A stretch of DNA of 64,000 nucleotides from Planctomycetota bacterium. Its GTDB lineage: Bacteria > Planctomycetota > Planctomycetia > Pirellulales > Pirellulaceae. This document shows, piece after piece, positions 8,735 through 18,355 of this stretch (positions are counted from its first letter, which is position 1; every line of letters starts with the position of its first letter). The stretch covers positions 27,631 through 91,630 of the forward strand of contig JAPLNL010000046.1 of NCBI GenBank assembly GCA_026692905.1, written 5' to 3'. Below the pieces are notes generated by a model that was not told the origin of the DNA, searched no databases, and saw only the letters and a program-made list of their open reading frames with translations. Made by a program: the position numbers and the translations under genes.

Positions 8735-8797
8735 TTGGGCGTTAGCCGCGGTTCGCGACGAGCCTCGAGAACTTAGGAAACCGAGGCTAGCGCCCAA
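8735..8797. repeat. Inverted repeat, GCGCTAGCC family
   Basis: Arms 8735-8753 and 8779-8797 are 19 bp with two mismatches and a 25-base loop; the right arm reads AACCGAGGCTAGCGCCCAA. It resembles 7728-7796. Apart from this and the 8666-8699 palindrome, the gap 8566-8906 shows only the ribosome binding region of the next gene. Confidence 0.85.
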
Positions 8798-8906
8798 CGG
8801 CTAATGTACCGGCAAACGCATGGAGATGTGCTTATCAGACGTTGGCAAAACGAAGGGGGGCGTGGTACAATCGTGCAACATTAGACCTTGAAAAGGATTG
8901 CTTGCT

Positions 8907-10142
8907 ATGATTTGGACGGTCATTCAGACCAGTTGGCGTCGACTTCGGAATAACCGGTCCGAATTGCTCTTAACCTTTATCGTTCCGATGGTGTTTTTTA
9001 GCATCTTCGCGTTGATTTTTGGCTCTCGCGATTCATCCTCCTCCACCCCCAAAATCAAAGTTGCCATCAGCAACGAATTCCCAAACGAACTTTCGAACCG
9101 CGCAATCGCCCTCCTTCAAGAACAAAAGTCACTGCGACTCACCGACCGGTCTACCAAATCGACCGGGCAAGGGACTCACTCCATTTCCGTCAGTCGGGAA
9201 TCTGCCGAAGATCTCGTACGCCGCGGTATGGTCTCGGCCGCCGTTGTCTTCGCCAAAGCCGAACCGCAATCGGGCGGTCCGCCTGAAATCCAAATCCTAA
9301 CCGATTCGTTCGACCAAGTGGCCTCGCAAGTCTTAACAGCTGTCGTCCAAAAGGCAGTGATGACCGCCAATGCCGAGATCACAAAATCGCATCCGACACA
9401 ATACAACCCGACACAATTCAACCCGGTAACCCAAGCCACTTTCAACAACACCCCGTCACTCGCGAGCACTACGCCTACGCCCCATTTTCCGCAGCCTCCT
9501 TCGATTGCAACCGTCGATATCATCGGTGGCAAGAAAACCAACCCAGTCATCGCCATGTATGCAGCCGGAATCGCCGTTATGTTCTTGCTCTTCAGCGCAA
9601 CCACGGCCAGCGGCTCATTGCTCGAAGAACGCGAAAACTCCACACTCGATCGATTGCTCTGCAGTCGACTCACGATGGACCAGTTGCTGCTAGGCAAGTG
9701 GGCGTTTCTTACCATCATCGGCTCCATCCAAATGACATTGATGTTCACCTTCGGCGCGATCGTCTTTGGAATCGATCTTCAGCATCACGTCGAAGGCTTT
9801 GTGGCCATGACGCTGGTTACTGCCGGGGCCGCTTCTAGCTTTGCTTTGATGTTGGCTGCACTTTGCAAATCTCGTATGCAGTTGGGCTGGGTCTCGACGA
9901 TTGTGATTCTCACGATGAGTGCCCTTGGAGGAAGTATGGTTCCACGATACCTGATGAGCGACACGATTCAGAAGGCAGGACTTTGGACATTTAACGCTTG
10001 GGCGCTCGATGGCTACAACAAGATCTTCTGGCGTGAGCTGCCACTAAAAGAAGTCGGTATGGAGCTCGCCGTGTTGACGGCAAGTGGCTTTGTGTTCATC
10101 GTCGCCGCTCGCGTATTCGCTATCCGCTGGGAACGTTCATGA
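8907..10142 (+). CDS. ABC-2 type transporter permease
   Basis: The 411-residue protein has the ABC-2 membrane domain plan: one membrane segment at residues about 20-38, a large extracytoplasmic domain (about residues 40-215, rich in Ser, Thr and Pro), then five to six membrane segments, including the conserved EERENSTLDRLLCSRLT coupling region and SALGGSMVP. Such permeases export drugs, lipids or polymers, or act in ion efflux, together with a separate ATPase. No ATPase gene lies next to it in this window. I chose the ATG at 8907 (AAAAGG nine to fifteen bases upstream) over a TTG at 8898. Its stop overlaps the start of the helicase gene (ATGA), suggesting translational coupling. Confidence 0.88.
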   Translation: MIWTVIQTSWRRLRNNRSELLLTFIVPMVFFSIFALIFGSRDSSSSTPKIKVAISNEFPNELSNRAIALLQEQKSLRLTDRSTKSTGQGTHSISVSRESAEDLVRRGMVSAAVVFAKAEPQSGGPPEIQILTDSFDQVASQVLTAVVQKAVMTANAEITKSHPTQYNPTQFNPVTQATFNNTPSLASTTPTPHFPQPPSIATVDIIGGKKTNPVIAMYAAGIAVMFLLFSATTASGSLLEERENSTLDRLLCSRLTMDQLLLGKWAFLTIIGSIQMTLMFTFGAIVFGIDLQHHVEGFVAMTLVTAGAASSFALMLAALCKSRMQLGWVSTIVILTMSALGGSMVPRYLMSDTIQKAGLWTFNAWALDGYNKIFWRELPLKEVGMELAVLTASGFVFIVAARVFAIRWERS

Positions 10143-13100
10143 GTGCTCCTGGCATGCGTGGCACCGGCCCCTCTGAGTCGATGGCTCTGAACGCAAACCC
10201 GATCGAATCCTTGAACGCAAACGAAGTGCTTCGTCGCCATTTTTTCCGGCTGCGCAGTCAGCGCCAACGCATCGATCGATTGCCAAACAATATCCGCAAA
10301 GACGCCGACTTAAAGCGATGGAATTCGGCCGCACTTCAAGCTCGCGAGCAGTTCGCTGCCCGCAGTGCCGCACGCTATACGCTCCAATACGATGCGGAGC
10401 TGCCGATCACCGCTTACCGCGAGAAGATCATCGATCTCCTCGTTCATCGACAAGTGCTTGTGCTATGCGGCGAGACCGGTTCCGGCAAGAGTACGCAGTT
10501 GCCAAAATTCTGCTTGGAAGCCGGCTTGGGCAAGTTCGGTTGGATCGGGCACACGCAACCTCGACGAATCGCAGCTCGATCGATCTCGCATCGATTGGCC
10601 GAAGAAATGGAGACCAAAGGTGGCGATGTCGTCGGCTACAAAGTTCGATTCAATGACCAAACTCAACCGACCAGCCGCATCAAACTTATGACGGACGGCG
10701 TGCTCCTGGCCGAAATCCAACGCGATCGCTTTCTTGACGCTTACGATTGCATTATCCTCGATGAAGCCCACGAGCGTTCGCTCAATATCGATCTGCTCAT
10801 GGCATATCTGCAACGTTTGTTGCCCAAGCGACCCGATCTGAGAGTGGTCATTACGAGCGCTACGATCGATGCCGAGCAGTACGCTAATCACTTCACCGAC
10901 GCGATTGGGCCAGCTCCGATTGTGCTGGTCGAAGGACGCAGTTTCCCCGTCGATGTTCGCTACCGCGGTGCGATGAGTGCTCGCGAAGGCCAAGGTGGCG
11001 TCGATTACGATTTCGATTCGATGACGCAGCGATTCTGCGATGCGATCGATGAGCTGCTCGGTGAAGGCCGCGGCGATATCTTGGCCTTCTTTGCGACCGA
11101 GCGCGATATTCGCGACGCCGCCAAACAGCTTCGCGGTCATTTGACCGACCGTGGACAGCAAAACGCAATTGAGGTTTTGCCGCTGTATGCGAGACTCACC
11201 GAGGCTGAACAGCAACGGGTTTTCCAACCGCACCGCAATCAACGCATCATCTTGGCCACCAACGTCGCGGAAAGTTCGCTGACCGTGCCTGGCATTCGCT
11301 ACGTGATCGACACAGGTACCGCACGCATCTCCCGTTTTGCCGCGAAGAGCAAAGTTCAGCGACTCCCTATTGAGCCGATCTCACAAGCGTCAGCCAACCA
11401 GCGTTCTGGCCGCTGCGGTCGACTCGGCCCTGGTATCGCCATCCGACTCTACGACGAAGCGGACTTCCTTTCGCGAGCAGCCTTTGCAACGCCTGAGATA
11501 CGTCGAAGCGATTTAGCCTCCACGATTGTTCACATCAAATCATTGGGCATCGACGATATCGAGTCGTTGCCATGGCTCGATCCGCCGCGCCCCGAAGCGG
11601 TCCGCGAGGGGATGAACGTTTTACGCGAACTCAGCGCCGTCGATGAAGCGGGTCACTTAACAGAAATAGGTCGCAAGATCGCGAGATGGCCCGTTGACCC
11701 TCGCGTGGGTCGGATTCTCATTGAAGCAGAACGAAACGGCTGTCTCAATGATGCCTTGATTGTGGCTGCAGCGATTGAGACGCAGGACCCTCGCGTGCGT
11801 CCACCCGAAAAAGCATCTGCGGCTGACGAAGCCCATTTCAAATTCCGCGATCCAAACAGCGACTTCCTCAGTTACGTTCGCATTTGGGACTTTTATCAGA
11901 AGTTGCGTGAAGAGCTAGGGCGTTCGCGGCTCGAAAAGGCATGTCGTGAAAATTTCTTGTCGCTCGTTCGATTGCGAGAATGGGCAGATGTGCATCGTCA
12001 GTTATTGGAGCAGTGCAAAGAACTGAACCTATCGCTTGGCAAACGCAAGCTGGTCCTGGCCGATTTGCCTGCGGCCGGTGAAGAAGCCATTCCCAAGCAC
12101 AAGCAGCGATTCTTGCCCCAAGCTCAGCAGCAACAGCCGCAAGCACCGCAACCAACCGGGTTGCCTGACGGTTACGAATCGCTCCATCGCGCGTTGCTCT
12201 CTGGCTTGCTCTCAAGTGTTGCCATGCTTGAGGATACCGGCAAGTACAAAGGTGCTCAGAACCTGGATGTCACCATATGGCCAGGATCGGGCTTGAAGCA
12301 GAGTCGCTCGAAATGGATCGTAGCGGGTGAGTTTATCGAAACGACGCAGCGTTATGCACGCGTGGTCGCCAAGATCGAGGTCGAATGGATTGAGCAATTA
12401 GCTTATCACTTGATCAAATATAGTTTCGACGAACCGCACTTCGGCAAGAAACAAGGAAGTGCACTGGTGATGCGACGTGGCACGCTTTATGGGATGCTGG
12501 TTTCGCCCCGTCTCGCTGTCCCTCTCGCCCCCATCGATCCCGTTCTCGCTCGCAAGATTCTCATTGAGCAGGGGCTGGCGGAGGACCAGTTCATCTCTCG
12601 CGCCCGTTTTTGGCAACACAATCAGGCCTTTTTGGCGACCGTGAAGGAGTTTGGCGACAAGACCCGGCGTCGCGATCTCGTCGTCGATCCCTATGTGCTA
12701 ACCGATTTTTATCGAGCGCGCATCCCTGAGTTTGTGGTTGATCGTGTGACACTTGAGAAATGGGATCGGACGGTTCAGCCTCCTAATCAACCAGCAAAGC
12801 CACCGGCTAACGCAGCGTCCAAGTCTGGTGCGTTAACACCTTATCTGACGTGGGATGACATCGTCGTCGAGCTGGACCGCGACGAGATCCAAGAACGCTT
12901 CCCCTCCAAGCTCGAAATCGGGGTAAGCCAGCTACCGGTAAAGTATCTTTATGAGCCCGGCGATCAGGCGGACGGAGTGAGTCTCGTCGTCCCACAAGCG
13001 ATCGTACACCAACTGCACAACGAACGGTTGGAGTGGCTGGTGCCTGGCTTGCTGGAGGAGAAGCTGACTTGTCTAATCAAATCGCTTCCGAAGCGACTTC

Positions 13101-14353
13101 GGCGGCAGTTGGTGCCGGTACCTGACACGGTGAAGCAACTCTTGCCCAAAGTCATCGAACGACAAGGCCAGCAGGCTCCATTTTGGAAATCGATATGCGA
13201 TGTTTTAAGCAGTTTTCTCGGCGAATCCGTCAAGCAAAGTGACTTCGATTTGACGGGGGTGCCTGAGCACTTACGGATGCGCATTGAAATCGTTGATGAG
13301 AAAGGGGTAGCTGTTCAGTCCAGTCGCGACCTATCGGAATTGCAGCAGACACAACGAACGGCGGCCGTCCAAGCATTGCCAACGAGCACGCCAGGCAAAC
13401 CAGTCGTATATGACTGGGCCCGTACCTCGATGGATACTTGGGATATCGAGACGTTGCCTAAGAGTGTTGTTGAACTGCGAGGTGGTGTTCGGATGAATAT
13501 GTATCCGACGTTGATTGTCGGCAAAGAGAAGATCGCAACTGGGTTGGTAGACCACGAGATTTTTGCAGAGCAATTGTTTCGGCGAGGCATGACGTCGTTG
13601 TTTAGCAAAATCGAGCGGCGAGAAATTCGAAGTCAGATCCAGTTCCTGCCGCAATGGACCACGTCGTCGTTGTGGTTGTCGGATCGCTATGCAGGGGACC
13701 GACTCAGAGATTTGGTGAGCGATCTCATCGCTAGGCTCTCGTTTATTGACACGAACTGGGCGAGCGAGCAAGTTGCACCGGTCTTTCGAACGAAGGTGGA
13801 GTTTGAGATTTGTCGCATCAAACGAATTGAGCGAATCGCGGGTGCGGCAGCCGAGATCGGCCGATGGTTGCCCAAGTTTGCCGAAGCGAATCATAAAGTT
13901 CGTGCCTTGCTCGAGAAGACGCCTGCAACGTGGTCCGAGAATGTTCGGTCAATACGCGAACAATTGACTGCGCTGTTTCACGATTCCCTGTCGTACCATG
14001 TCCCATGGTGTTACGTTCGAGAGCTTCCGCGATATTTGCAGGCGATCGCAGTACGGCTGGACCGTCTCAAGTCGGTTGGTCCAATCAAGGACTTGGCAAC
14101 GGACGCAACGGCAACGCTTTATTGGAAGGACTGTGCCGCTCAACTAGTGGGATTGCAGCCATCGCCAACCACGCTGCAATCGATTCCAGACGGAGCAACT
14201 CAAAAACTCGAGCCGACCGGGCCGTTGCTCGAGTACCGCTGGCTGATCGAAGAGCTTCGCGTCTCGATGTTTGCACAGCAGCTAGGCACCCGTGTAAGTG
14301 TATCGCCGAAGCGGTTGGACAAACTCAAAGAACAACTTCGGTCATCTAACTGA
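10139..14353 (+). CDS. hrpA: ATP-dependent RNA helicase HrpA
   Basis: This 1404-residue DEAH-box helicase has Walker A GETGSGKSTQ near residue 110, the DEAH box (LDEAHERS) near residue 207, motif III SATID, motif V/VI region NVAESSLTVPGIRYVIDTG and QRSGRCGR, then the winged-helix/ratchet/OB domains. The long C-terminal DUF3418 region typical of bacterial HrpA follows (LTWDDIVVELDRDEIQERFP onwards). It is about 100 residues longer than Escherichia coli HrpA. Part of the extra length is a Gln/Pro-rich insert near residues 650-680 (QAQQQQPQAPQ) and a PNQPAKPPANAAS linker. In E. coli HrpA resolves stalled or collided ribosomes. It starts with ATG overlapping the permease stop. Confidence 0.95.
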   Translation: MSAPGMRGTGPSESMALNANPIESLNANEVLRRHFFRLRSQRQRIDRLPNNIRKDADLKRWNSAALQAREQFAARSAARYTLQYDAELPITAYREKIIDLLVHRQVLVLCGETGSGKSTQLPKFCLEAGLGKFGWIGHTQPRRIAARSISHRLAEEMETKGGDVVGYKVRFNDQTQPTSRIKLMTDGVLLAEIQRDRFLDAYDCIILDEAHERSLNIDLLMAYLQRLLPKRPDLRVVITSATIDAEQYANHFTDAIGPAPIVLVEGRSFPVDVRYRGAMSAREGQGGVDYDFDSMTQRFCDAIDELLGEGRGDILAFFATERDIRDAAKQLRGHLTDRGQQNAIEVLPLYARLTEAEQQRVFQPHRNQRIILATNVAESSLTVPGIRYVIDTGTARISRFAAKSKVQRLPIEPISQASANQRSGRCGRLGPGIAIRLYDEADFLSRAAFATPEIRRSDLASTIVHIKSLGIDDIESLPWLDPPRPEAVREGMNVLRELSAVDEAGHLTEIGRKIARWPVDPRVGRILIEAERNGCLNDALIVAAAIETQDPRVRPPEKASAADEAHFKFRDPNSDFLSYVRIWDFYQKLREELGRSRLEKACRENFLSLVRLREWADVHRQLLEQCKELNLSLGKRKLVLADLPAAGEEAIPKHKQRFLPQAQQQQPQAPQPTGLPDGYESLHRALLSGLLSSVAMLEDTGKYKGAQNLDVTIWPGSGLKQSRSKWIVAGEFIETTQRYARVVAKIEVEWIEQLAYHLIKYSFDEPHFGKKQGSALVMRRGTLYGMLVSPRLAVPLAPIDPVLARKILIEQGLAEDQFISRARFWQHNQAFLATVKEFGDKTRRRDLVVDPYVLTDFYRARIPEFVVDRVTLEKWDRTVQPPNQPAKPPANAASKSGALTPYLTWDDIVVELDRDEIQERFPSKLEIGVSQLPVKYLYEPGDQADGVSLVVPQAIVHQLHNERLEWLVPGLLEEKLTCLIKSLPKRLRRQLVPVPDTVKQLLPKVIERQGQQAPFWKSICDVLSSFLGESVKQSDFDLTGVPEHLRMRIEIVDEKGVAVQSSRDLSELQQTQRTAAVQALPTSTPGKPVVYDWARTSMDTWDIETLPKSVVELRGGVRMNMYPTLIVGKEKIATGLVDHEIFAEQLFRRGMTSLFSKIERREIRSQIQFLPQWTTSSLWLSDRYAGDRLRDLVSDLIARLSFIDTNWASEQVAPVFRTKVEFEICRIKRIERIAGAAAEIGRWLPKFAEANHKVRALLEKTPATWSENVRSIREQLTALFHDSLSYHVPWCYVRELPRYLQAIAVRLDRLKSVGPIKDLATDATATLYWKDCAAQLVGLQPSPTTLQSIPDGATQKLEPTGPLLEYRWLIEELRVSMFAQQLGTRVSVSPKRLDKLKEQLRSSN

Positions 14354-14656
14354 CATTGAAACTTGCCAAAGTGGGTCGCATCTAAAGTGGGTCGCATCTG
14401 CCGGATACGACTCCCCTCACAACCTGCCAAGCCAATGGTGTCGTCGGATTGAACCGATCGACTTCAAATCGATGACGTCGCAACGGTGCTTACCGCTGCT
14501 TGATAGCAGGATAATCCTAAAAGCCCTGACATTTTGATCCCGCGTCACCAAAGAGCTTTTTCGGCACAGACTTTGCGTACTTGGAAAAATCGCTGCATGG
14601 AACGAGGCTCAAGGGGAGCGCTCGTCGTTCGCAGGTTCGTTTAAGGGAATAGAGCA
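14354..14656. other. Gap between hrpA and the His/Thr repeat gene
   Basis: Directly after hrpA a 16-bp sequence, AAAGTGGGTCGCATCT, is repeated in tandem (14368-14383 and 14384-14399). I see no gene or clear hairpin terminator in the rest. The end of the gap must carry the promoter of the next gene, and AAGGGAA about seven bases before its ATG is a plausible ribosome binding site. Confidence 0.6.
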
Positions 14657-15073
14657 ATGCTTCGAAGTACTTTGTGCACACTGTTGGCTGGTTTGGGCTT
14701 GATGGGCTTGGGGAATTCCGCACACGCCCAACACTATGTGCCTCACACATCCACACATATCGATTACGTCCCGCATACCACGACTCACTTCGATGAAGTC
14801 CGGCATGGGAATCACTACGACTTTGTCCCGCACACGACGACCCATCTGGATGTTGTGACACACACAACCACTCATTTGGATGCCGTCCCTTACACGTCGC
14901 ATCGCATGAGTGTTGGTGGATACTCCGCGTATCAATCGCATCGCCCCGTTGTTGTGGTGCCACAATACTCGTACCGACCATCGGTGCGTCACACGACGAC
15001 CCATTTGGATGTGGTTCCACACCACGGACATGTCCATATCGTGCCGCACACGACAACGCGCCGATATCATTGA
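14657..15073 (+). CDS. Secreted His/Thr-rich repeat protein, function unknown
   Basis: This 138-residue protein has a clear Sec signal peptide (residues 1-24, ending AHA-Q). The rest is built from about eight imperfect copies of a short motif, V(P/T/R)HTTTHxDxV, with one interruption near residues 85-110 (SHRMSVGGYSAYQSHRP). Roughly one residue in five is His, spaced so that pairs of His alternate with Thr runs on a probable beta strand, which would suit surface metal binding (Zn, Cu, Ni). That is inference only. I do not recognise a named family. It has a good ribosome binding site (AAGGGAATAGAGCA before the ATG) and is convergent with pyruvate kinase. Confidence 0.8.
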   Translation: MLRSTLCTLLAGLGLMGLGNSAHAQHYVPHTSTHIDYVPHTTTHFDEVRHGNHYDFVPHTTTHLDVVTHTTTHLDAVPYTSHRMSVGGYSAYQSHRPVVVVPQYSYRPSVRHTTTHLDVVPHHGHVHIVPHTTTRRYH

Positions 15074-15135
15074 CAATCGCGTCGGCATTGCGTTCCTAGG
15101 CCCTTGGCTGGGCGGAGGCTACCATTGGCATTCGC

Positions 15136-16581
15136 CTACACGTTTTTCGGCACTTCGTGTACAACGAGCAGGTTGTGCGTGTTGTTGATCAAGCCGGTGC
15201 CGGTAACATAAACCACTCGGTCGCCAGGAGCTAGCATGCCTCGTTCGACCGCCCATTTGGTAACTTCGTCGAATAACACTTCGGGACTGTCTAAGTTCGT
15301 CACTTTGTGTGGCATGATTCCCCAGAACAAGCACATTCGCCGAAGTGTGTGATCCGAATCGCTGACACCGAGTGTCGGGATGTAGTTGCGTTGCTTGGAT
15401 TTGACCCAGGCTGTACCGCCGGTGCGGCTGGCCACAACGACCAGTTTGGCATCGATGGCCTCTGCGATATTTGCGGCATTGTGAGTCACGGCAGCAGTAA
15501 TTGGATGGACGCGAGAAAAGAATCGTGTTTTGGAGTCCTGAGGCTGTGCCTTGAGCATTTTTTCGGTGCTCAACATAATCCGGTTCATGGTATCGACGGT
15601 GATGACAGGGAAGTCGCCGATAGCCGTCTCGCCGCTGAGCATGCAGGCGTCGGCACCGTCCAGGATCGCATTGGCTACATCGCTCGCTTCGGCCCGCGTT
15701 GGCCTTCGATTGTGGTGCATGCTTTCCAGCATTTGTGTCGCCACGATGACTGGCTTGAGTCGTTCGCGGCAAACTTGAATGATCCGTTTTTGCGCGACGG
15801 GCGTGTCGGCCACATCGATTTCAACGCCCAAGTCGCCACGGGCAACCATGACACCGTCTGCGGCATCGACGATGTCTTCCAAGCATTCGAGTGCTTCACG
15901 CTTTTCAATCTTGGCAATCACTAAGGCTTGCGCGTCCATCGAGGCAAGGAGATTCTTGAGCGAAGAAACGTCCTGTGCTGATCGTACGAAGGACAAACTG
16001 ATGAAGTCCACGTCGTTTTGTGCGGCCCACAACGCGTTGGACACGTCCTCAGGACGCATTGAGGAAACGGACAGAGAGGTACCGGGCAGATTGATCCCTT
16101 GTTTGGACCGGATGGTTCCCCGCACAGAAACGATGCATTTTACGCTGTCTCGCTGCTTGTCGACCACATGCATGGAAATCATGCCGTCCGCCAACATCAC
16201 AGGATCGCCGATCCCGAGTTCATCGATCAATTTGGTGTAATTGCTGGTCAATTCGGTGGGAGAGCTGGGTGTCTCGCCTCGAATGAATGTTAGTTCGGAT
16301 CCTACGTCCACTTCGAGTGGATCCTGCAGAAGTTTTCCGAGCCGAATTTTGGGGCCAGCCAAGTCGAGCAACACACCCACGGGGAATCCAGTCACCTCTC
16401 GAACGCGTTGGATTTTGGCCATAACGCGAGCAAAGTCGGTTTGCGTTCCGTGTGCTGCATTGATACGAAAGATGTCTACGCCGCGAACAACGAGTTCGGC
16501 CAAGATGGCTTCGTCTTCACAGGCGGGGCCGACCGTTGCCACAATCTTGGTTCGAGCTTCGCTTAACGTATTTCGTGGCAT
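15136..16581 (-). CDS. pyk: Pyruvate kinase
   Basis: The 481-residue enzyme has the full pyruvate kinase plan. The N-terminal barrel begins TKIVATVGPA, with RINAAHG. The active-site lysine is in IAKIEKREALE, the Mg/substrate loop in DGVMVARGDLGVE, and ATQMLESM, NAILDGADACMLSGETA and a C-terminal allosteric-type domain follow. There is no extra PEP-utiliser domain. It transfers phosphate from phosphoenolpyruvate to ADP at the end of glycolysis. The active-site segment and length are normal. It is transcribed alone, convergent with the His/Thr repeat gene. The upstream gap (16582-16838) shows no palindrome, unlike most gaps in the window. Confidence 0.96.
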   Translation of the reverse strand: MPRNTLSEARTKIVATVGPACEDEAILAELVVRGVDIFRINAAHGTQTDFARVMAKIQRVREVTGFPVGVLLDLAGPKIRLGKLLQDPLEVDVGSELTFIRGETPSSPTELTSNYTKLIDELGIGDPVMLADGMISMHVVDKQRDSVKCIVSVRGTIRSKQGINLPGTSLSVSSMRPEDVSNALWAAQNDVDFISLSFVRSAQDVSSLKNLLASMDAQALVIAKIEKREALECLEDIVDAADGVMVARGDLGVEIDVADTPVAQKRIIQVCRERLKPVIVATQMLESMHHNRRPTRAEASDVANAILDGADACMLSGETAIGDFPVITVDTMNRIMLSTEKMLKAQPQDSKTRFFSRVHPITAAVTHNAANIAEAIDAKLVVVASRTGGTAWVKSKQRNYIPTLGVSDSDHTLRRMCLFWGIMPHKVTNLDSPEVLFDEVTKWAVERGMLAPGDRVVYVTGTGLINNTHNLLVVHEVPKNV

Positions 16582-16838
16582 AGGGAATCGAACCTTTGAA
16601 AAGAGGGCTGGTGCCGCGATCCATTCGCGGACTTTGAAGATTGATATTGTGCAGATTTCGGTCTTTTTTTGCTATGGCAGTAGAGTGATTTGATTTATCC
16701 CTGGGGATGGTAAACTTTGGGGGCGTGATCGGGTCCGAATGGCCGATTTGCTTGCAAGATCGCTGTTTTGCGGTGCGGTGGGCAGGCGATCTACAGTCAA
16801 TTTCACCAAACTTAATTGCTTCAACGAGGATTTTTTGA

Positions 16839-17699
16839 ATGGAAAATGTCGGACCGTGGACTCAGCGCTGGGTCGTAGTCTGCGGCGGCACGTCTGGCCT
16901 TGGCCTTGAACTGGTCATTGCAGCAGCTCAACAACGAGCTAATCTTATCATCGTTGGACGGGACCCGACGCGACTTGAGAATGCCAAGGCTATGGCGTTG
17001 GAACAGGGAGCCAATTCCGCCACAACCTATTCCATTGATTTGGCGATGAAGAAATCCGATTCTTCGGCGAACTCTCAATCAAGGGATGAAACGCAATTGC
17101 GATTATGGTTGGAAATGAACCAAGTCGACTTGTTGCTCAACGCCATTGGCAGATCAGACCGCGGGCCATTAGAGCAGTTGTCGGATACGGACCTTCACTC
17201 GATGCTCAACGACAATGTCCTTTGCACCTGGAACATGACTCGCATGACGCTCGCTTCTCTCAAAAGAGCTCGAGGAACCATTGTAAACATCGGATCGCTA
17301 GCGGGGCTTGTACCAGCGCCAGGAATGGGCGGCTACTCTGTTGCCAAAACGGCACTTACGGCCATGTCTCGCCAGTTGCGTGTCGAGCTCGCGGATGTCG
17401 GTGTCCATGTCATGCTGGTTTGCCCCGGGCCTATAGCGAGGCATGATAGTGGATCGCGTTACGATCAATTAGCAGTGCAGCGTGGACTAGCCGATGGTGC
17501 TTCAACCGCACCGGGAGGTGGCGTTAAACTCAAAGCCCTTGATCCTAAAATTTTATGTCGAAAAATCCTCCTTGCCGCGCATCGGCGAAAATACGAGTTG
17601 GTAACTCCAGTGAAGGCGTCCTTGTTGGCGGGAATAAGCAACCTGTGGCCGCGTCTGTCGGACTGGATATTGAAAAAGTACATGCGAAAGCAATCGTAG
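16839..17699 (+). CDS. Short-chain dehydrogenase/reductase
   Basis: This 286-residue SDR has the cofactor motif GGTSGLG (about residues 14-20), a VDLLLNAIG segment where the usual NNAG is changed to LNAIG, a catalytic Ser in NIGSLAG, and the YSVAK active site. A C-terminal extension (about residues 240-286) resembles the membrane-associated tails of the family that handles lipid or retinol-like substrates (LLAGISNLWPRLSDWILKKYM). The substrate is unknown. The start ATG has GAGGA eight bases upstream. The following gene, cytidine deaminase, is on the same strand about 120 bases on. Confidence 0.85.
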   Translation: MENVGPWTQRWVVVCGGTSGLGLELVIAAAQQRANLIIVGRDPTRLENAKAMALEQGANSATTYSIDLAMKKSDSSANSQSRDETQLRLWLEMNQVDLLLNAIGRSDRGPLEQLSDTDLHSMLNDNVLCTWNMTRMTLASLKRARGTIVNIGSLAGLVPAPGMGGYSVAKTALTAMSRQLRVELADVGVHVMLVCPGPIARHDSGSRYDQLAVQRGLADGASTAPGGGVKLKALDPKILCRKILLAAHRRKYELVTPVKASLLAGISNLWPRLSDWILKKYMRKQS

Positions 17700-17820
17700 C
17701 AAGCACATTCCATGTGCCGTCCGCCCCTGCTACTTTGAACGAATCTAGTAGAATCACATGCCGTCCTACACTAGCCATGCACAAGCCCTTTTGACCTTTG
17801 CATCATACGAAGCTGAACCG

Positions 17821-18225
17821 ATGGAAAACACAAAACTGCTTGAACTTGTTGCTGCAGCTCAGAACGCAGCCCTTTCGGCTTACAATCCTTACAGCAAGTT
17901 TTCGGTCGGCTGTGCTTTGTTGTCCAAGAGTGGAAAAATCTACTGCGGCTGCAACATCGAAAACGCATCCTATTCTGTTACGATATGTGCCGAACGGGTC
18001 GCCGCGTCACAGGCCATCCTCCATAAAGATATGGATTGGGACGCGATCGTGGTTGTCTCCCCTGAAAGAGTGACTATGTGCGGTGTCTGCCGTCAATTCC
18101 TTCACGAGTTCGCGCCTGAGCTACGCGTTTGGAGCGGCTACTTAGACAACACAGATCTCGTGGGACCAGTATTATTGCATGATATGCTCCCAGCAGCCAT
18201 GACTCTAGCCCGCAAAAAAGAGTAA
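17821..18225 (+). CDS. cdd: Cytidine deaminase
   Basis: This 134-residue protein is the small homotetrameric-type cytidine deaminase, which hydrolyses cytidine and deoxycytidine to uridine and deoxyuridine in pyrimidine salvage. The zinc site is visible: Cys56-Ala-Glu58 (CAER; the glutamate is the proton shuttle) and Cys87/Cys90 in MCGVCR. The substrate-binding FSVGCAL and NIENASYS motifs are intact. The reading frame extends upstream to 17758, but family length and alignment place the start at the ATG at 17821. Confidence 0.92.
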   Translation: MENTKLLELVAAAQNAALSAYNPYSKFSVGCALLSKSGKIYCGCNIENASYSVTICAERVAASQAILHKDMDWDAIVVVSPERVTMCGVCRQFLHEFAPELRVWSGYLDNTDLVGPVLLHDMLPAAMTLARKKE

Positions 18226-18355
18226 CAAGGCTTCCTGATCTATGACCATTCGAAGTACTGCGACGAAAAGTAGTACTTGGCTACGGCACACGGAGTGTGC
18301 CCGCTACTTTGGCAACTTATAACTCACAACTCACAACTGACAACCGACAACTCCT

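Noticed and set aside
10463..11242. 259-codon frame antisense to hrpA
   Set aside because: It lies fully inside the helicase core on the other strand and has no family resemblance; hrpA is certain.
14368..14399. Tandem 16-bp repeat as an operator
   Set aside because: It follows directly on the hrpA stop, far from the next start, and has no dyad symmetry.
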